This document shows, one piece after another, positions 8,846-18,716 of a stretch of DNA of 64,000 nucleotides. The first letter of the stretch is position 1, and each line of letters opens with the position of its first letter. The position numbers and the translations under genes were made by a program. The stretch comes from Psychroserpens sp. Hel_I_66 (GTDB lineage Bacteria > Bacteroidota > Bacteroidia > Flavobacteriales > Flavobacteriaceae), in NCBI RefSeq assembly GCF_000799465.1, contig NZ_JUGU01000001.1, positions 1,364,001 through 1,428,000 on the forward strand, in the 5' to 3' direction. The notes beneath the pieces were generated by a model. That model made no database searches. It was given only the letters and a program-made list of their open reading frames with translations, and was not told where the DNA came from.

Positions 8846-9850
8846 TTATGCTTTTAAAACCACTCTAAAACGGGCTTTCCCATCTTCTAAATGCTTAATA
8901 GCTTTATTCACATCTTCCATCTTAAACTCTTCAACCGTTGGATAAATATCGTGACGCACGCAAAATTCCAACATTTTTCTGGTGAGTGCAATACTTCCCA
9001 ACGGACTTCCACCAACAGATTTCTCTCCAGCAATCATACTAAATGCAGGAATTTCCATAGGTTCTAAGACTGCTCCAACAGTGTGTAGTTTTCCTTGTGG
9101 CGCCAATGTGGTTAAAAATGCATTCCAATCTAATTTCACATTGGTAGTATTTAAAATAAAATCAAGACTTCCTGCAATTTTTTCTAGGTCCTTAGAATCT
9201 GTAGAATCAACTACATGGTGCGCTCCCATTTTTTTGAGCGCATCGGTCTTATCCTTACTAGAAGTAAAAGCAGTCACCTCGCAACCCCAAGCTCTTAAAA
9301 ACTTGAGGGCCATATGGCCTAAACCTCCAATACCTATAATACCAACTTTATCTGTTGGTTGCACTCCAGATAAAACGATTGGATTAAAAACGGTTATCCC
9401 TCCACAAAATAAGGGACCTGCTTTAGCCATATCAATTCCTTCTGGCAGTTTTGTAACCCAAGACCAGTGACCTCTAACGTGATCTGCAAATCCACCATGG
9501 CGACCAACAATCGTACCTTCTGCATCACTACATAAATGCTGTTTACCGTCCATACACTGGTTACAATGCATACAAGATGCAGAGTACCAACCCATTCCCA
9601 CTTTATCACCAACTTTTAGTCCTTTTACTTCACTACCTAATGCTTTTACCTCTCCTACAATTTCATGGCCTGGAATTAATGGGTATTCTGCATTTCCCCA
9701 ATCGTTATTAATCATGCTCAAATCACTGTGACATAATCCACAATAGTGTACTTTAATATCTACCTGTTCTTTTCCCAGTTCTGGAAATTCATATTCAAAT
9801 GTTTCTAATTTTGCTTTTGCTTCTTTGGCTGCGTATGCTTTTACTTTCAT
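8846..9850 (-). CDS. Zinc-dependent NAD(P) alcohol dehydrogenase (YahK/CAD-like)
   Basis: A 334-residue medium-chain dehydrogenase. The catalytic zinc site is in HYCGLCHSDLSM and GHEIVGEV; the structural zinc is held by four cysteines in SASCMHCNQCMDGKQHLC; the nucleotide fold follows with GIIGIGGLGHMALKFLRAWG. This combination fits the cinnamyl alcohol dehydrogenase/YahK subgroup of broad aldehyde reductases, which usually prefer NADPH. Physiological substrate unknown. It stands alone between csbD and dnaK. Confidence 0.9.
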   Translation of the reverse strand: MKVKAYAAKEAKAKLETFEYEFPELGKEQVDIKVHYCGLCHSDLSMINNDWGNAEYPLIPGHEIVGEVKALGSEVKGLKVGDKVGMGWYSASCMHCNQCMDGKQHLCSDAEGTIVGRHGGFADHVRGHWSWVTKLPEGIDMAKAGPLFCGGITVFNPIVLSGVQPTDKVGIIGIGGLGHMALKFLRAWGCEVTAFTSSKDKTDALKKMGAHHVVDSTDSKDLEKIAGSLDFILNTTNVKLDWNAFLTTLAPQGKLHTVGAVLEPMEIPAFSMIAGEKSVGGSPLGSIALTRKMLEFCVRHDIYPTVEEFKMEDVNKAIKHLEDGKARFRVVLKA

Positions 9851-9950
9851 AGTCGGTTATAGTTTTTAATTTATTTTAATTTATCTAAAGATACAAACGG
9901 AAAAAAAGACAACCTATTAATATGGTGTTAAGATTTCTTTCTTCGGAAGA

Positions 9951-9986
9951 AAAAAAAACGCAACCAAATTAATGATTGCGTTTTTT
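9951..9986 (-). terminator. Rho-independent terminator after dnaK
   Basis: AAAAAACGCAA at 9953-9963 pairs with TTGCGTTTTTT at 9976-9986 around a 12-base loop, giving a U-run for leftward transcription. It lies about 60 bases past the dnaK stop. A TTCCGAAG-family octamer (9941-9948) sits just beyond it. Confidence 0.75.
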
Positions 9987-10045
9987 AATGTTAAAATAAT
10001 TTATTCTTATGAGATTACGCATCTAGTACGGAATCAAAAAACTGC

Positions 10046-11965
10046 TTATTTCACTTCTTCAAAGTCAACATCTTCAACGTCGCTTCCTTCGTCTCCAGCT
10101 GCTTGACCTTTTGCACCTGCTCCTGCATCTGTTGGTCCACCTTGTGGTGCTCCACCTGCATCTGCTTGTGCCTTGTACATTTCTTCACTTGCAACTTTCC
10201 AAGCTTCGTTTATTTTTTCTAAAGCTGGCTCTATTACTGCCACGTCTTTAGTTTCATAAGCTTTTTTCAACTCTTCAAGTGCTTCTTCGATTGGCTTTTT
10301 CTTATCTTCTGATAATTTATCACCAAATTCCTTCAACTGGTTTTCCGTTTGGAAAATCATAGCATCTGCTTGATTCAATTTATCTGCAGTTTCTTTCGCT
10401 TTCGCATCTGCATCTGCGTTAGCTTCTGCTTCTTGCTTCATTTTTTGAATCTCCTCTTCTGTCAACCCTGAAGATGCTTCAATACGAATATCCTGAGATT
10501 TGTTTGTTGCTTTATCTGTAGCAGACACTTTAATGATACCATTTGCATCAATATCAAAGGTCACCTCAATTTGCGGTACACCTCTCTGTGCTGGTGGAAT
10601 ACCATCTAAATGGAAACGTCCAATTGTTTTATTATCTGCTGCCATAGCACGTTCTCCTTGTAATACATGGATTTCTACTGATGGCTGATTATCTGCTGCT
10701 GTAGAGAATACTTGTGATTTCTTGGTAGGAATGGTTGTATTCGCTTCAATTAATTTTGTCATCACGTTACCCATAGTTTCGATACCTAATGATAAAGGTG
10801 TAACGTCTAATAACAATACATCTTTTACATCACCAGTTAAAACTCCACCTTGAATTGCAGCTCCTAACGATACTACTTCATCTGGATTTACTCCTTTGCT
10901 TGGCGTTTTTCCGAAGAACTTCTCAACTGCTTCCTGTACTGCAGGAATACGTGTTGACCCACCTACTAAAATCACCTCGTCAATATCACTTTTTGATAAT
11001 CCTGCAGCTTTTAATGCAGTTTCACAAGGCTCGATTGTACGTTTTACTAAATCGTCAATTAACTGCTCAAATTTAGAACGTGTTAATGTACGTACCAAGT
11101 GTTTTGGTCCGCTAGCAGTAGCTGTAACGTATGGTAAGTTGATTTCTGTTTGTGCAGAAGATGATAATTCAATCTTCGCCTTTTCAGCAGCTTCCTTTAA
11201 ACGTTGCAAAGCCATTGGGTCTTTACGTAAATCAATACCTTCTTCAGAATTAAATTCGTCTGCCAACCAGTTAATGATTTTCTCATCTACATCGTCACCA
11301 CCTAAGTGCGTGTCACCATCTGTAGATAATACTTCAAATACCCCATCTCCTAGTTCTAATATAGATACATCATGTGTTCCACCTCCAAAATCAAAAACTA
11401 CGATTTTTTGGTCAATACCTTTTTTATCCATACCATAAGCTAATGCTGCTGCAGTGGGCTCGTTGATAATACGACGTACTTTTAAACCTGCAATTTCACC
11501 TGCTTCTTTAGTTGCTTGACGTTGTGAGTCATTAAAATAAGCTGGTACAGTAATTACTGCTTCAGTTACAGAGGTGCCTAAATAATCTTCAGCTGTTTTC
11601 TTCATTTTTTGAAGAATCATTGCCGATAATTCTTGAGGCGTATACAAACGACCATCCACATCTACTCGTGGTGTATCGTTATCACCTTTTACCACTTTAT
11701 ACGGTACACGTTCTGCTTCTTTTTTAGATTCAGAATACTTATTACCCATAAAGCGCTTAATTGAATAAACTGTTTTTGTTGGGTTAGTTACTGCTTGTCT
11801 TTTTGCTGGATCTCCAACTTTAATTTCACCACCTTCTACAAAGGCGATCACTGATGGTGTTGTTCTTTTACCTTCAGCATTAGGGATAACTACTGGCTCG
11901 TTACCTTCCATTACAGAAACGCAAGAGTTGGTAGTTCCTAAATCGATTCCAATAATCTTACTCAT
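10046..11965 (-). CDS. dnaK: Molecular chaperone DnaK (Hsp70)
   Basis: A full-length Hsp70 of 639 residues. The ATPase domain starts [18 protein letters not shown] and has [15 protein letters not shown] (the usual GGGTFD with His in place of Phe) and [13 protein letters not shown]. The substrate-binding domain follows with [20 protein letters not shown]. The helical lid ends in a Gly/Ala-rich linker and the acidic tail [11 protein letters not shown], matching the EEVD-like end of bacterial DnaK. No dnaJ or grpE is adjacent, as is common in this phylum. The leader contains symmetric TGACAT/ATGTCA elements, annotated separately. Confidence 0.98.
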   Translation of the reverse strand: MSKIIGIDLGTTNSCVSVMEGNEPVVIPNAEGKRTTPSVIAFVEGGEIKVGDPAKRQAVTNPTKTVYSIKRFMGNKYSESKKEAERVPYKVVKGDNDTPRVDVDGRLYTPQELSAMILQKMKKTAEDYLGTSVTEAVITVPAYFNDSQRQATKEAGEIAGLKVRRIINEPTAAALAYGMDKKGIDQKIVVFDFGGGTHDVSILELGDGVFEVLSTDGDTHLGGDDVDEKIINWLADEFNSEEGIDLRKDPMALQRLKEAAEKAKIELSSSAQTEINLPYVTATASGPKHLVRTLTRSKFEQLIDDLVKRTIEPCETALKAAGLSKSDIDEVILVGGSTRIPAVQEAVEKFFGKTPSKGVNPDEVVSLGAAIQGGVLTGDVKDVLLLDVTPLSLGIETMGNVMTKLIEANTTIPTKKSQVFSTAADNQPSVEIHVLQGERAMAADNKTIGRFHLDGIPPAQRGVPQIEVTFDIDANGIIKVSATDKATNKSQDIRIEASSGLTEEEIQKMKQEAEANADADAKAKETADKLNQADAMIFQTENQLKEFGDKLSEDKKKPIEEALEELKKAYETKDVAVIEPALEKINEAWKVASEEMYKAQADAGGAPQGGPTDAGAGAKGQAAGDEGSDVEDVDFEEVK

Positions 11966-12035
11966 AATTATATTTGTTTTTATATATTTCCTTTTACTTC
12001 GGAAATGTTATGTTCATTTTATTTTCATCTTCTAT

Positions 12036-12078
12036 ATGTCAATCTTTATGCCATGACAAAAAATATGACATGATGTCA
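12036..12078 (-). promoter_or_regulatory. Candidate dnaK operator: repeated TGACA half-sites
   Basis: In the dnaK leader there is an inverted repeat TGACAT-G-ATGTCA (12066-12078) plus two further half-sites, TGACA at 12054-12058 and ATGTCA at 12036-12041. The symmetric arrangement suggests a dimeric regulator of the heat-shock gene. It does not match CIRCE. The divergent lipoprotein gene at 12158 shares this intergenic space and could be the real target. Confidence 0.4.
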
Positions 12079-12157
12079 GAATTTTATTTTGATAAAATAT
12101 ATCAGTTTTTCTGTGTTTGGTATATCATTTGATACCTTGTAAAAAAAACTTAACAAT

Positions 12158-12664
12158 ATGAAACGTATATTTTACTTAATTCCTGTAGTTGCTTTGTTAC
12201 TATTAACCTCTTGCGAAGGACCTCAAGGACCTCCTGGTTTTGATGGGTTTGATGGCCAAAATGGTGTCAATTTTGTCGGTCAATCTTTTGAGAGCACCAT
12301 AAATTTTACATCAACTAACAATTATCAAGAAACTGTAGAAATACCTCTTGATATTGAATTATTTGAATCCGATATGGTTTTAGTATATCGATTGGTAGGT
12401 CAATCTGGAGGTTTTGACATCTGGAGATTATTGCCAGAAACCGTTTATACTGATGACGGTGGCGAGTTTAAATATAACTTTGAACATAATTTTGATTTTG
12501 TCACTTATTATATTGAAGCACCTTCAACTTTCGATTTTAATACACTTTTAGATGGTGATCGATTAGATCAAACCTTTAGAACCGTAATACTACCTGTAGA
12601 CTTTGTAAACAGTAACAATCTTGATATTAATGATTTCACAGAGGTCATGAAACATGTACAATAA
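12158..12664 (+). CDS. Lipoprotein with short collagen-like stretch
   Basis: A 168-residue predicted lipoprotein: signal MKRIFYLIPVVALLLLTSC with lipobox LTSC, followed at once by GPQGPPGFDGFDGQNG, five collagen-like G-x-y triplets. The remaining 130 residues are beta-rich, with an acidic, aromatic pattern and no recognised domain. Proteins of this layout are common in Bacteroidota and are assumed to sit on the outer membrane; function is unknown. Monocistronic with a strong terminator, divergent from dnaK. Confidence 0.8.
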   Translation: MKRIFYLIPVVALLLLTSCEGPQGPPGFDGFDGQNGVNFVGQSFESTINFTSTNNYQETVEIPLDIELFESDMVLVYRLVGQSGGFDIWRLLPETVYTDDGGEFKYNFEHNFDFVTYYIEAPSTFDFNTLLDGDRLDQTFRTVILPVDFVNSNNLDINDFTEVMKHVQ

Positions 12665-12686
12665 TCGTTATCATTACACTTTAGAG

Positions 12687-12717
12687 AGCCTGAATTAATT
12701 TTCAGGCTTTTTTTTTT
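12687..12717 (+). terminator. Rho-independent terminator after the lipoprotein gene
   Basis: AGCCTGAA (12687-12694) pairs with TTCAGGCT (12701-12708) around a six-base loop, followed by a run of about ten T. Confidence 0.9.
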
Positions 12718-12931
12718 ATTTTAATCCTTCGGGAACTAAGCATTCATTATCTTATTACATGTTTCAGTTATCAAATTGTTAGCTCAAGTTTATCAAAATA
12801 ATAGATTTCTTAACATTGAGTTCTTCTTTTGGACGATATGATGATTTTTAGTTATAATTTCTTAATATTTAAATAGTTTTCTTAATACGTTGGGGCAATA
12901 CCTTGCTTAAAAATTAATCCAACTTTATATT

Positions 12932-15900
12932 ATGAAAAAACTATTACTTATTTCTATTATTTTTATTTCCAATCTCTTAAACGCCCAGCTTAATACGGGA
13001 GATATGGCATTCATCGCATTTAATGCAGATGGTGACGACGATTTTGCAATGGTTACCTTTGTAGATATTCCAGCAAATACTAGTATCTATTTTTCTGACA
13101 AAGAATGGACTGGAACCGAATTCAATTCTGGAGAAGCAAGCTACGAATGGCAAACAGGAGCCAACATCATTCCTGCAGGAACAATTATTACTTTTTACAC
13201 AATTAGTCACATCCCAACTGTTTCTTTTGGAACAATTGCTGGTTCTCCTGGCGGACTTTCATCTGGAAGTGAAGCTATTTTCGCTTTTCAAGGTGTAGAT
13301 ATTGATACACCAACAACATTTATTGCAGCAATCTCAAATTCTACTTCTGGATATGGAGATCTTAGTAATACTGGTTTAAATATTGGCACAACTGCTATTA
13401 CTTATCCTGAAGGCACAGATATTGGTGTATATAATGGTCCAAGAAATGGACTTCAACCTAACGGTTATTTAATTGCGCTAAACAATCTTTCTAATTATGA
13501 TTTTCAAGATTCTGATGAAGATGACCATAATGACGGAATAGCACCAGACGTGCCATTTGATACAACTGAATTTTTAATTTCAACAACCGATCTCACCACA
13601 CCTTCTGTAACTAATGTTATCGTGACAAGCTCTACAACACTTGCTGTTGTTTTTTCCGAAGAAATCATTCAAACTTCAGCAGAGAATATTTCAAATTATA
13701 GTATAGATAATGGCGTTACAATAAATTCTATTACATATAATAATGTAAATCAAACTGCTACTTTATCTCATTCTGGATTTACTGCTGGAACTGCATATAC
13801 GATTAGCGTGAGTGATATGGCTGATACGTCTGGCAATATTCAAAATCCAGCATTTACTAGCGATGAGCTCTTTTTCAATAACACAAGTTCGGGTTTGATT
13901 ATTACAGAGATTATGTACAATGCTCCATCAGATGACTCTAACGCTTTAGAGTTTATTGAAGTTTTCAATAACGGTACGACTTCTATAGAACTTGGTGGAA
14001 TACAAATAAGAGATGAGAGCAATTTCATTTTTACATTTCCTGCGCAAACATTATTATCTGGAGAAATTGTTCTCTTAGCAACAGATAAAACTACAGCAGA
14101 TGCTTTTTATGGTGTCACATTTTTAGATTTACCTCAAGGTATTTCTAACGCTTTAGGAAATGGTGGCGAAGTATTACAGATTTTAAATTCTGAACAAACC
14201 GTTATCTTCGAAATGGAATACAGCGACGATGCTCCTTGGCCAACTGAGGCTGATGGTGATGGACCATCTCTAGAACTACAAAATCCAAATGGCGATTTTA
14301 ATGAGGGTACAAATTGGGCACCTGCAACTAATCTTGTTGGTCAATCTCTTGGTGATAATGTGTTTGCGTCTCCAGGCACATTTGTTCCAAACGTCAATGT
14401 GGTCCCACAAATTAGTTTTGCTGAAGCAACTTATAATATTTCCGAAGATGGCGGTTTTATAAATATAATTGTTGAAGTTTCTTCCGCAACCACAAACGAT
14501 ATCAGTTTTGATGTTTCTTTGGTAACCGATTTGATTACTGCGTCACAAACAAGCGATTTTACGTTTAATAATCAAACGTATACAATTCCTGCAAATAGTA
14601 ATGAGCCAATTGAAATAAACATACCAATTGTTGATGATGGCAATGCCGAAACTGATGAATTATTTTTGTTACAAATTTTAAATCCTGAAAATGCAAATAT
14701 TGGCAGTAACGAAATCGCAGGCATCTATATTTTAGATAATGATACGATGATCCCAACAGCAACAGATGTATTGGGCATTACTTACGAAACTAGTTATTTG
14801 GTTGATGGATCTGGATCTGCAGAAATTTCTGCTCATGATCCAAAAAGTGAACGTTTATTCGTTTTGAACTCGATTGGAAAAACGGTTGAGATTTTAGATT
14901 TTTCAGATGTGACAGCTATTACTACAATATCATCTATTGATCTTTCGGCTTTAGGGTCTGATGGACCAACAAGTGTTGCCACCAATAACGGATTGGTAGT
15001 CGCAGCAGTTTCTAATGGAACAACAGCAGATGGCGTGATTGTTTTTATGGATCTTGACGGAAACAATATGTCGAGTGTCACTGTTGGCAATCTGCCAGAT
15101 ATGGTAGCATTTACACCAGATGGCACAAAGGTATTGGTTGCCAATGAAGGTCAGCCAAACTCAGATTACTCTATAGATCCAGAAGGTAGCATAAGCGTAA
15201 TAGATATCACTGGAGGCTTGGGAGATATCACTCAAGCAAATGTCACTAGCATTAATTTTAATGCATTTGATGGAGATAAGGCAAGTTTACAGGCACAAGA
15301 TGTTCGTATTTTTGGACCAGGATCTTCCGTTTCGCAAGATTTAGAACCAGAGTATATTACCTTTTCAGCAAATTCACAAACTGCTTGGGTTTCACTTCAA
15401 GAAAACAATGCAATCGCTGTGGTAGATTTATTGAGCAATACCGTTACAAATATTCTTCCGTTAGGCTTGAAAGATCATAATCTTCCGCAGAACACATTAG
15501 ATACATCAAACGATACCGATTTTATTTTCTTCGGAAATTGGCCAATCAAAGGCATGTACATGCCAGATGCCATCGCCTCTTATGAAGTTGCAGGTACAAC
15601 CTACCTAGTTACTGCAAATGAAGGTGATGCCAGAGAATACGATGCTTTAGAGGAAGAGGTAAATATAGGCGATCTTAATCTAGACGCGACTATTTTTCCA
15701 AATGCTACTCTTTTAGAACTTGAGGCAAATTTAGGAGCACTTTCTATCACTAATGCCACAGGTGATACAGATAACGATGGTGATTTTGATGAAATTCATG
15801 CGTTTGGTTCAAGATCTTTCAGCATATGGAATACTGCAACGGGAAATCTTGTTTACGATAGTGGTGATGATTTTGAACGTATTACAGCAGCAGATCCTAC

Positions 15901-16492
15901 ATATGGTGTTCTATTTAATGTAAGCAATAGCAACAATACCTTTAAAAATCGAAGTGACAATAAAGGTCCTGAGCCAGAAGGTATTACAGTAGCAGAAATA
16001 TATGGCGAATTTTACGCATTTATTACGTTAGAACGAATTGGTGGGTTTATGACCTATAACATCACTAATCCTGAGAATCCTGTATTTGAAAAATACGTCA
16101 ACAATAGAAGTTTGGGTGATGCTGAAGGTGGTGATTTAGGACCAGAAGGCATAATTTATATTGATCCTACAAATAGCCCAACAGGCTCAGGTTTAATTGT
16201 GCTGTCCAATGAGGTTAGCTCTACCGTAAGTGTTTACAACTTGACAAAAGATAAATTAAGTGTAGACACTTTTACCCAAGTAGATAACTCTTTCAAAATA
16301 TTTCCAAATCCAGCAACGTCAAATCAAACTCTATTTTTTAATCAAACAGTAGACATAAGTCTTTTTGATATTAACGGACGTGAAATTCTTTCAGAAAAAG
16401 AAGTATCTAATATAAAATTACCTTCTTTGAGCATTGGTACGTATGTATTAAAGACAAGCACAGGAGAAACCCTAAAAGTTATTATCAAATAA
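12932..16492 (+). CDS. Secreted mosaic protein: lamin-tail, Calx-beta, choice-of-anchor I propeller, T9SS tail
   Basis: A 1186-residue exported protein. After the signal peptide (MKKLLLISIIFISNLLNAQ) come, in order: a beta domain with GDMAFIAFNADGDDDFAMV (about 20-210); an Ig-like block of SbsA type (about 220-310); a lamin-tail domain starting LIITEIMYNAPSDDSNALEF (about 318-475); a Calx-beta-like domain ending in DDGNAETDELFLL...YILDND (about 490-600); and a long choice-of-anchor I beta-propeller with FTPDGTKVLVANEGQP. The C-terminal FKIFPNPATSNQ...GTYVLKT is a type A sorting signal for the type IX secretion system. Likely a surface-anchored or released enzyme or adhesin. Some choice-of-anchor I proteins are alkaline phosphatase-like, but no active site was recognised. 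Confidence 0.85.
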   Translation: MKKLLLISIIFISNLLNAQLNTGDMAFIAFNADGDDDFAMVTFVDIPANTSIYFSDKEWTGTEFNSGEASYEWQTGANIIPAGTIITFYTISHIPTVSFGTIAGSPGGLSSGSEAIFAFQGVDIDTPTTFIAAISNSTSGYGDLSNTGLNIGTTAITYPEGTDIGVYNGPRNGLQPNGYLIALNNLSNYDFQDSDEDDHNDGIAPDVPFDTTEFLISTTDLTTPSVTNVIVTSSTTLAVVFSEEIIQTSAENISNYSIDNGVTINSITYNNVNQTATLSHSGFTAGTAYTISVSDMADTSGNIQNPAFTSDELFFNNTSSGLIITEIMYNAPSDDSNALEFIEVFNNGTTSIELGGIQIRDESNFIFTFPAQTLLSGEIVLLATDKTTADAFYGVTFLDLPQGISNALGNGGEVLQILNSEQTVIFEMEYSDDAPWPTEADGDGPSLELQNPNGDFNEGTNWAPATNLVGQSLGDNVFASPGTFVPNVNVVPQISFAEATYNISEDGGFINIIVEVSSATTNDISFDVSLVTDLITASQTSDFTFNNQTYTIPANSNEPIEINIPIVDDGNAETDELFLLQILNPENANIGSNEIAGIYILDNDTMIPTATDVLGITYETSYLVDGSGSAEISAHDPKSERLFVLNSIGKTVEILDFSDVTAITTISSIDLSALGSDGPTSVATNNGLVVAAVSNGTTADGVIVFMDLDGNNMSSVTVGNLPDMVAFTPDGTKVLVANEGQPNSDYSIDPEGSISVIDITGGLGDITQANVTSINFNAFDGDKASLQAQDVRIFGPGSSVSQDLEPEYITFSANSQTAWVSLQENNAIAVVDLLSNTVTNILPLGLKDHNLPQNTLDTSNDTDFIFFGNWPIKGMYMPDAIASYEVAGTTYLVTANEGDAREYDALEEEVNIGDLNLDATIFPNATLLELEANLGALSITNATGDTDNDGDFDEIHAFGSRSFSIWNTATGNLVYDSGDDFERITAADPTYGVLFNVSNSNNTFKNRSDNKGPEPEGITVAEIYGEFYAFITLERIGGFMTYNITNPENPVFEKYVNNRSLGDAEGGDLGPEGIIYIDPTNSPTGSGLIVLSNEVSSTVSVYNLTKDKLSVDTFTQVDNSFKIFPNPATSNQTLFFNQTVDISLFDINGREILSEKEVSNIKLPSLSIGTYVLKTSTGETLKVIIK

Positions 16493-16513
16493 TAATCTTC
16501 AGTGAGGTTTTCA

Positions 16514-16546
16514 AAGCGTCTTCAATATCTTGAAGACGCTTTTTTA
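16514..16546 (+). terminator. Rho-independent terminator after the T9SS mosaic gene
   Basis: An 11-bp stem, AAGCGTCTTCA (16514-16524) with TGAAGACGCTT (16531-16541), then T-run, 20 bases past the stop. Confidence 0.9.
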
Positions 16547-16558
16547 TTTTCACAAAAA

Positions 16559-16591
16559 TTGAAACTTTACACTTAACATTTGATATATTTG
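16559..16591 (+). promoter_or_regulatory. Candidate sdaA promoter
   Basis: TTG at 16559-16561 and TATATTTG at 16584-16591, 22 bases apart, fit the Bacteroidota -33/-7 pattern (TTG and TAnnTTTG). Transcription would begin near 16598, some 15-20 bases before the ATG. Confidence 0.45.
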
Positions 16592-16614
16592 ACCCACTAA
16601 ATCGATTACGTAAA

Positions 16615-18039
16615 ATGGAGTGTATTTCTGTCTTTGACATGCTTAAAATTGGTGTTGGCCCATCGAGTTCTCATACTTTGGGACCTTGGCGAGCTGCAGA
16701 ACGTTGGATCAAAGAACTTAAAGACAATAAAAAATTTGATAAGGTTGAAAACATCTCTGTAGACCTTTATGGATCCTTATCACTAACCGGTAAAGGGCAT
16801 GCTACAGATTATGCCATACTTTTAGGATTGAGTGGTGCAGATCCAGAATATATTCCTGTAGAATCTATTGAGGTCATTATCGCATCTATCAAAAATTCCA
16901 ATACGCTATTGTTTAATAATGAGAGACCTATTTCATTTGATATTAAAACAGATATTGTTTTCAATAGAAAGTTCTTACCCTTTCATGCCAATGCACTTAC
17001 ATTCTCTGCAACCATAAATGGACGACGTTACAAATCAACCTACTATTCTATTGGTGGAGGATTTGTGGTGCAAGAAGAACGAAAGATCTCAAAAAAAAAT
17101 AAAATTATATTTTACTGCACCTTTCCTTATCCGGTTGAAAATGGTGTCAAACTTTTACAATATTGTGAGCAGTTAAAACTTCCAATTTCTGGTGTGGTAT
17201 TGGAGAACGAAAAATCCATACGACCTATAGAAACAATAGATTCTGAAATTCAACGCATTTGGGATACGATGTTAGAATGCATGTACGTTGGCTGCCATAC
17301 AGAAGGTAATCTTCCTGGCGGTCTCAACGTAAGGCGTCGAGCTTATGATATGCATCAAAAACTAAAAGGAGATGTACCCTACTCAAATCCTGTAGAATGG
17401 CTCTACTCTATTAGAAACACCGAAGTTAAATTTAGACAAATCCTAAAATGGGTAAGTTGCTTCGCATTGGCTGTCAATGAAGTTAATGCATCGCTTGGTC
17501 GTGTAGTTACTGCACCAACCAATGGAAGTGCAGGCGTTATTCCTGCAGTTTTAATGTATTATTTGGTGATAGAAAATCACGACGCCAATTTCGAGGACAT
17601 CAAGCGTTTTTTACTTGTTGCAGGAGAAATAGGCAGTATCTTTAAAAAGGGAGCTACCATTAGTGCTGCAATGGGTGGCTGTCAAGCTGAAATTGGCGTG
17701 TCATCTGCAATGGCAGCTGGAGCGCTTTGTGAGCTTTCTGGCGGAACACCAGAGCAGGTGCTTGTTGCTGCGGAAATCGCGATGGAACACCACCTCGGTA
17801 TGACTTGTGACCCAATTGGAGGCTTGGTTCAAATTCCCTGCATCGAGCGAAATGCTATGGGAGCGATAAAAGCCATCAATGCCTGTGAACTGGCTTTGGA
17901 TACAGATCCTAAAAATGTCAAAGTCCCCTTGGACAAAGTGGTTCAAACGATGTGGGAAACTGCAAAAGACATGAATACCAAGTACAAAGAAACGAGTGAA
18001 GGTGGTTTAGCTGTTGGTGTGCATTTGAGTGATTGCTAG
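16615..18039 (+). CDS. sdaA: L-serine ammonia-lyase, iron-sulfur type, single chain
   Basis: A 474-residue L-serine dehydratase that converts serine to pyruvate and ammonia with a [4Fe-4S] cluster. The N-terminal beta part has the [13 protein letters not shown] motif; the alpha part has [15 protein letters not shown] and [19 protein letters not shown]. Cluster cysteines are visible in [33 protein letters not shown] and IPCIERNA. Both parts in one chain is the enterobacterial-type arrangement. Monocistronic, with its own promoter. The stop codon lies inside the first unit of a 9-bp repeat. Confidence 0.95.
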   Translation: MECISVFDMLKIGVGPSSSHTLGPWRAAERWIKELKDNKKFDKVENISVDLYGSLSLTGKGHATDYAILLGLSGADPEYIPVESIEVIIASIKNSNTLLFNNERPISFDIKTDIVFNRKFLPFHANALTFSATINGRRYKSTYYSIGGGFVVQEERKISKKNKIIFYCTFPYPVENGVKLLQYCEQLKLPISGVVLENEKSIRPIETIDSEIQRIWDTMLECMYVGCHTEGNLPGGLNVRRRAYDMHQKLKGDVPYSNPVEWLYSIRNTEVKFRQILKWVSCFALAVNEVNASLGRVVTAPTNGSAGVIPAVLMYYLVIENHDANFEDIKRFLLVAGEIGSIFKKGATISAAMGGCQAEIGVSSAMAAGALCELSGGTPEQVLVAAEIAMEHHLGMTCDPIGGLVQIPCIERNAMGAIKAINACELALDTDPKNVKVPLDKVVQTMWETAKDMNTKYKETSEGGLAVGVHLSDC

Positions 18040-18099
18040 ACTGTTTAGATTTGTTAGAATTATTAGACTTACTAGAATTCTTAGAGACTTTAGTATAAT
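18037..18099 (+). repeat. Seven-unit 9-bp periodic repeat, consensus TAGANNNNN
   Basis: TAGA recurs at 18037, 18046, 18055, 18064, 18073 and 18082, with TAGT at 18091: a strict 9-base period. The fillers are A/T-rich and partly alike (ATT, TTG). It overlaps the sdaA stop codon and spans the gap to the convergent NTF2-like gene. Function unknown. Confidence 0.7.
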
Positions 18100-18151
18100 T
18101 GACTTTCTCGTACATTCTAGATTGATTAATATTCTCACAAAGGCACTAAGC

Positions 18152-18610
18152 TTAGTTTTCCCTGCACTCTTTTCTCCTCGTATCTACTATGTAAATAATC
18201 TTCCATTTGCCATTATCCTTAAAGAGTTGAAAGGAATTCACTCCACAGTGACTAAAATTACCGTTTAAGTAAAAATTATAAGGCGTCCATACGCTTGCCA
18301 TATTGCCATCAATTTGGATGATGTAATCTAAGATTTCTTCTTTAAATGTTTTTTCCTTCGGAATTGAAGCTATAGACCTTAAAAAATCCGTAAAACTGGA
18401 AGTCGTTAAAGCTGTTTTATTGTCGCTGTTGCTGCTTATGGACTGCATTTTAATTTCGGAATGTACAGTACTCAACACCATCGCACCATCCTGTTTATGG
18501 AACCCTTCAAAAAAAGTTTCTATGGTTTGTTCTACTGCCTCTTCTTCCGAAGGTTGGGAAAAAGAAAAAGTGGCTATCAATACTGAAATGCAAAAGATAT
18601 AATATTTCAT
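18152..18610 (-). CDS. Exported NTF2-like (SnoaL-type) protein
   Basis: A 152-residue protein with a signal peptide (MKYYIFCISVLIATFSFSQ). It shows the cone-fold pattern of the NTF2/SnoaL superfamily: an N-terminal helix pair EEAVEQTIETFFEGFHKQDG, a middle helix, then strands YIIQIDGNMASVWTPYNFYL and a final NSFQLFKDNGKWKIIYIVDTRR. Such proteins bind small ligands or are degenerate enzymes; no catalytic residues can be assigned. It is convergent with sdaA and divergent from panB. Three octamer-type motifs lie in or just upstream of it. Confidence 0.8.
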   Translation of the reverse strand: MKYYIFCISVLIATFSFSQPSEEEAVEQTIETFFEGFHKQDGAMVLSTVHSEIKMQSISSNSDNKTALTTSSFTDFLRSIASIPKEKTFKEEILDYIIQIDGNMASVWTPYNFYLNGNFSHCGVNSFQLFKDNGKWKIIYIVDTRRKECREN

Positions 18611-18716
18611 GATTTTAGAATTTCCGAAGTAATTATAAAATTAAGAGTTTTTGGGCTTCAGAATAAATATATTTTAAGAAATCTCTGTATTTTTACGAAT
18701 AATTAAAAATCACCAC

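Noticed and set aside
8982..9470. 162-codon plus-strand ORF antisense to the alcohol dehydrogenase
   Set aside because: Shadow frame of a confidently identified gene; no family likeness.
9941..9948. TTCCGAAG octamer as a transcription terminator element
   Set aside because: Most copies lie within coding regions, have no hairpin plus T-run, and occur equally in both directions.
10896..11438. 180-codon plus-strand ORF antisense to dnaK
   Set aside because: It lies entirely within the highly conserved dnaK coding region and its translation is Ser/Pro/Thr-rich as expected of a complementary shadow.
18029..18268. Plus-strand 79-codon ORF starting [20 protein letters not shown], which looks like a voltage-sensor S4 helix (Arg every third residue)
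   Set aside because: The Arg spacing is a by-product of the 9-bp TAGA repeat read in one frame; the ORF overlaps both sdaA and the NTF2-like gene and has no pore or other channel features.
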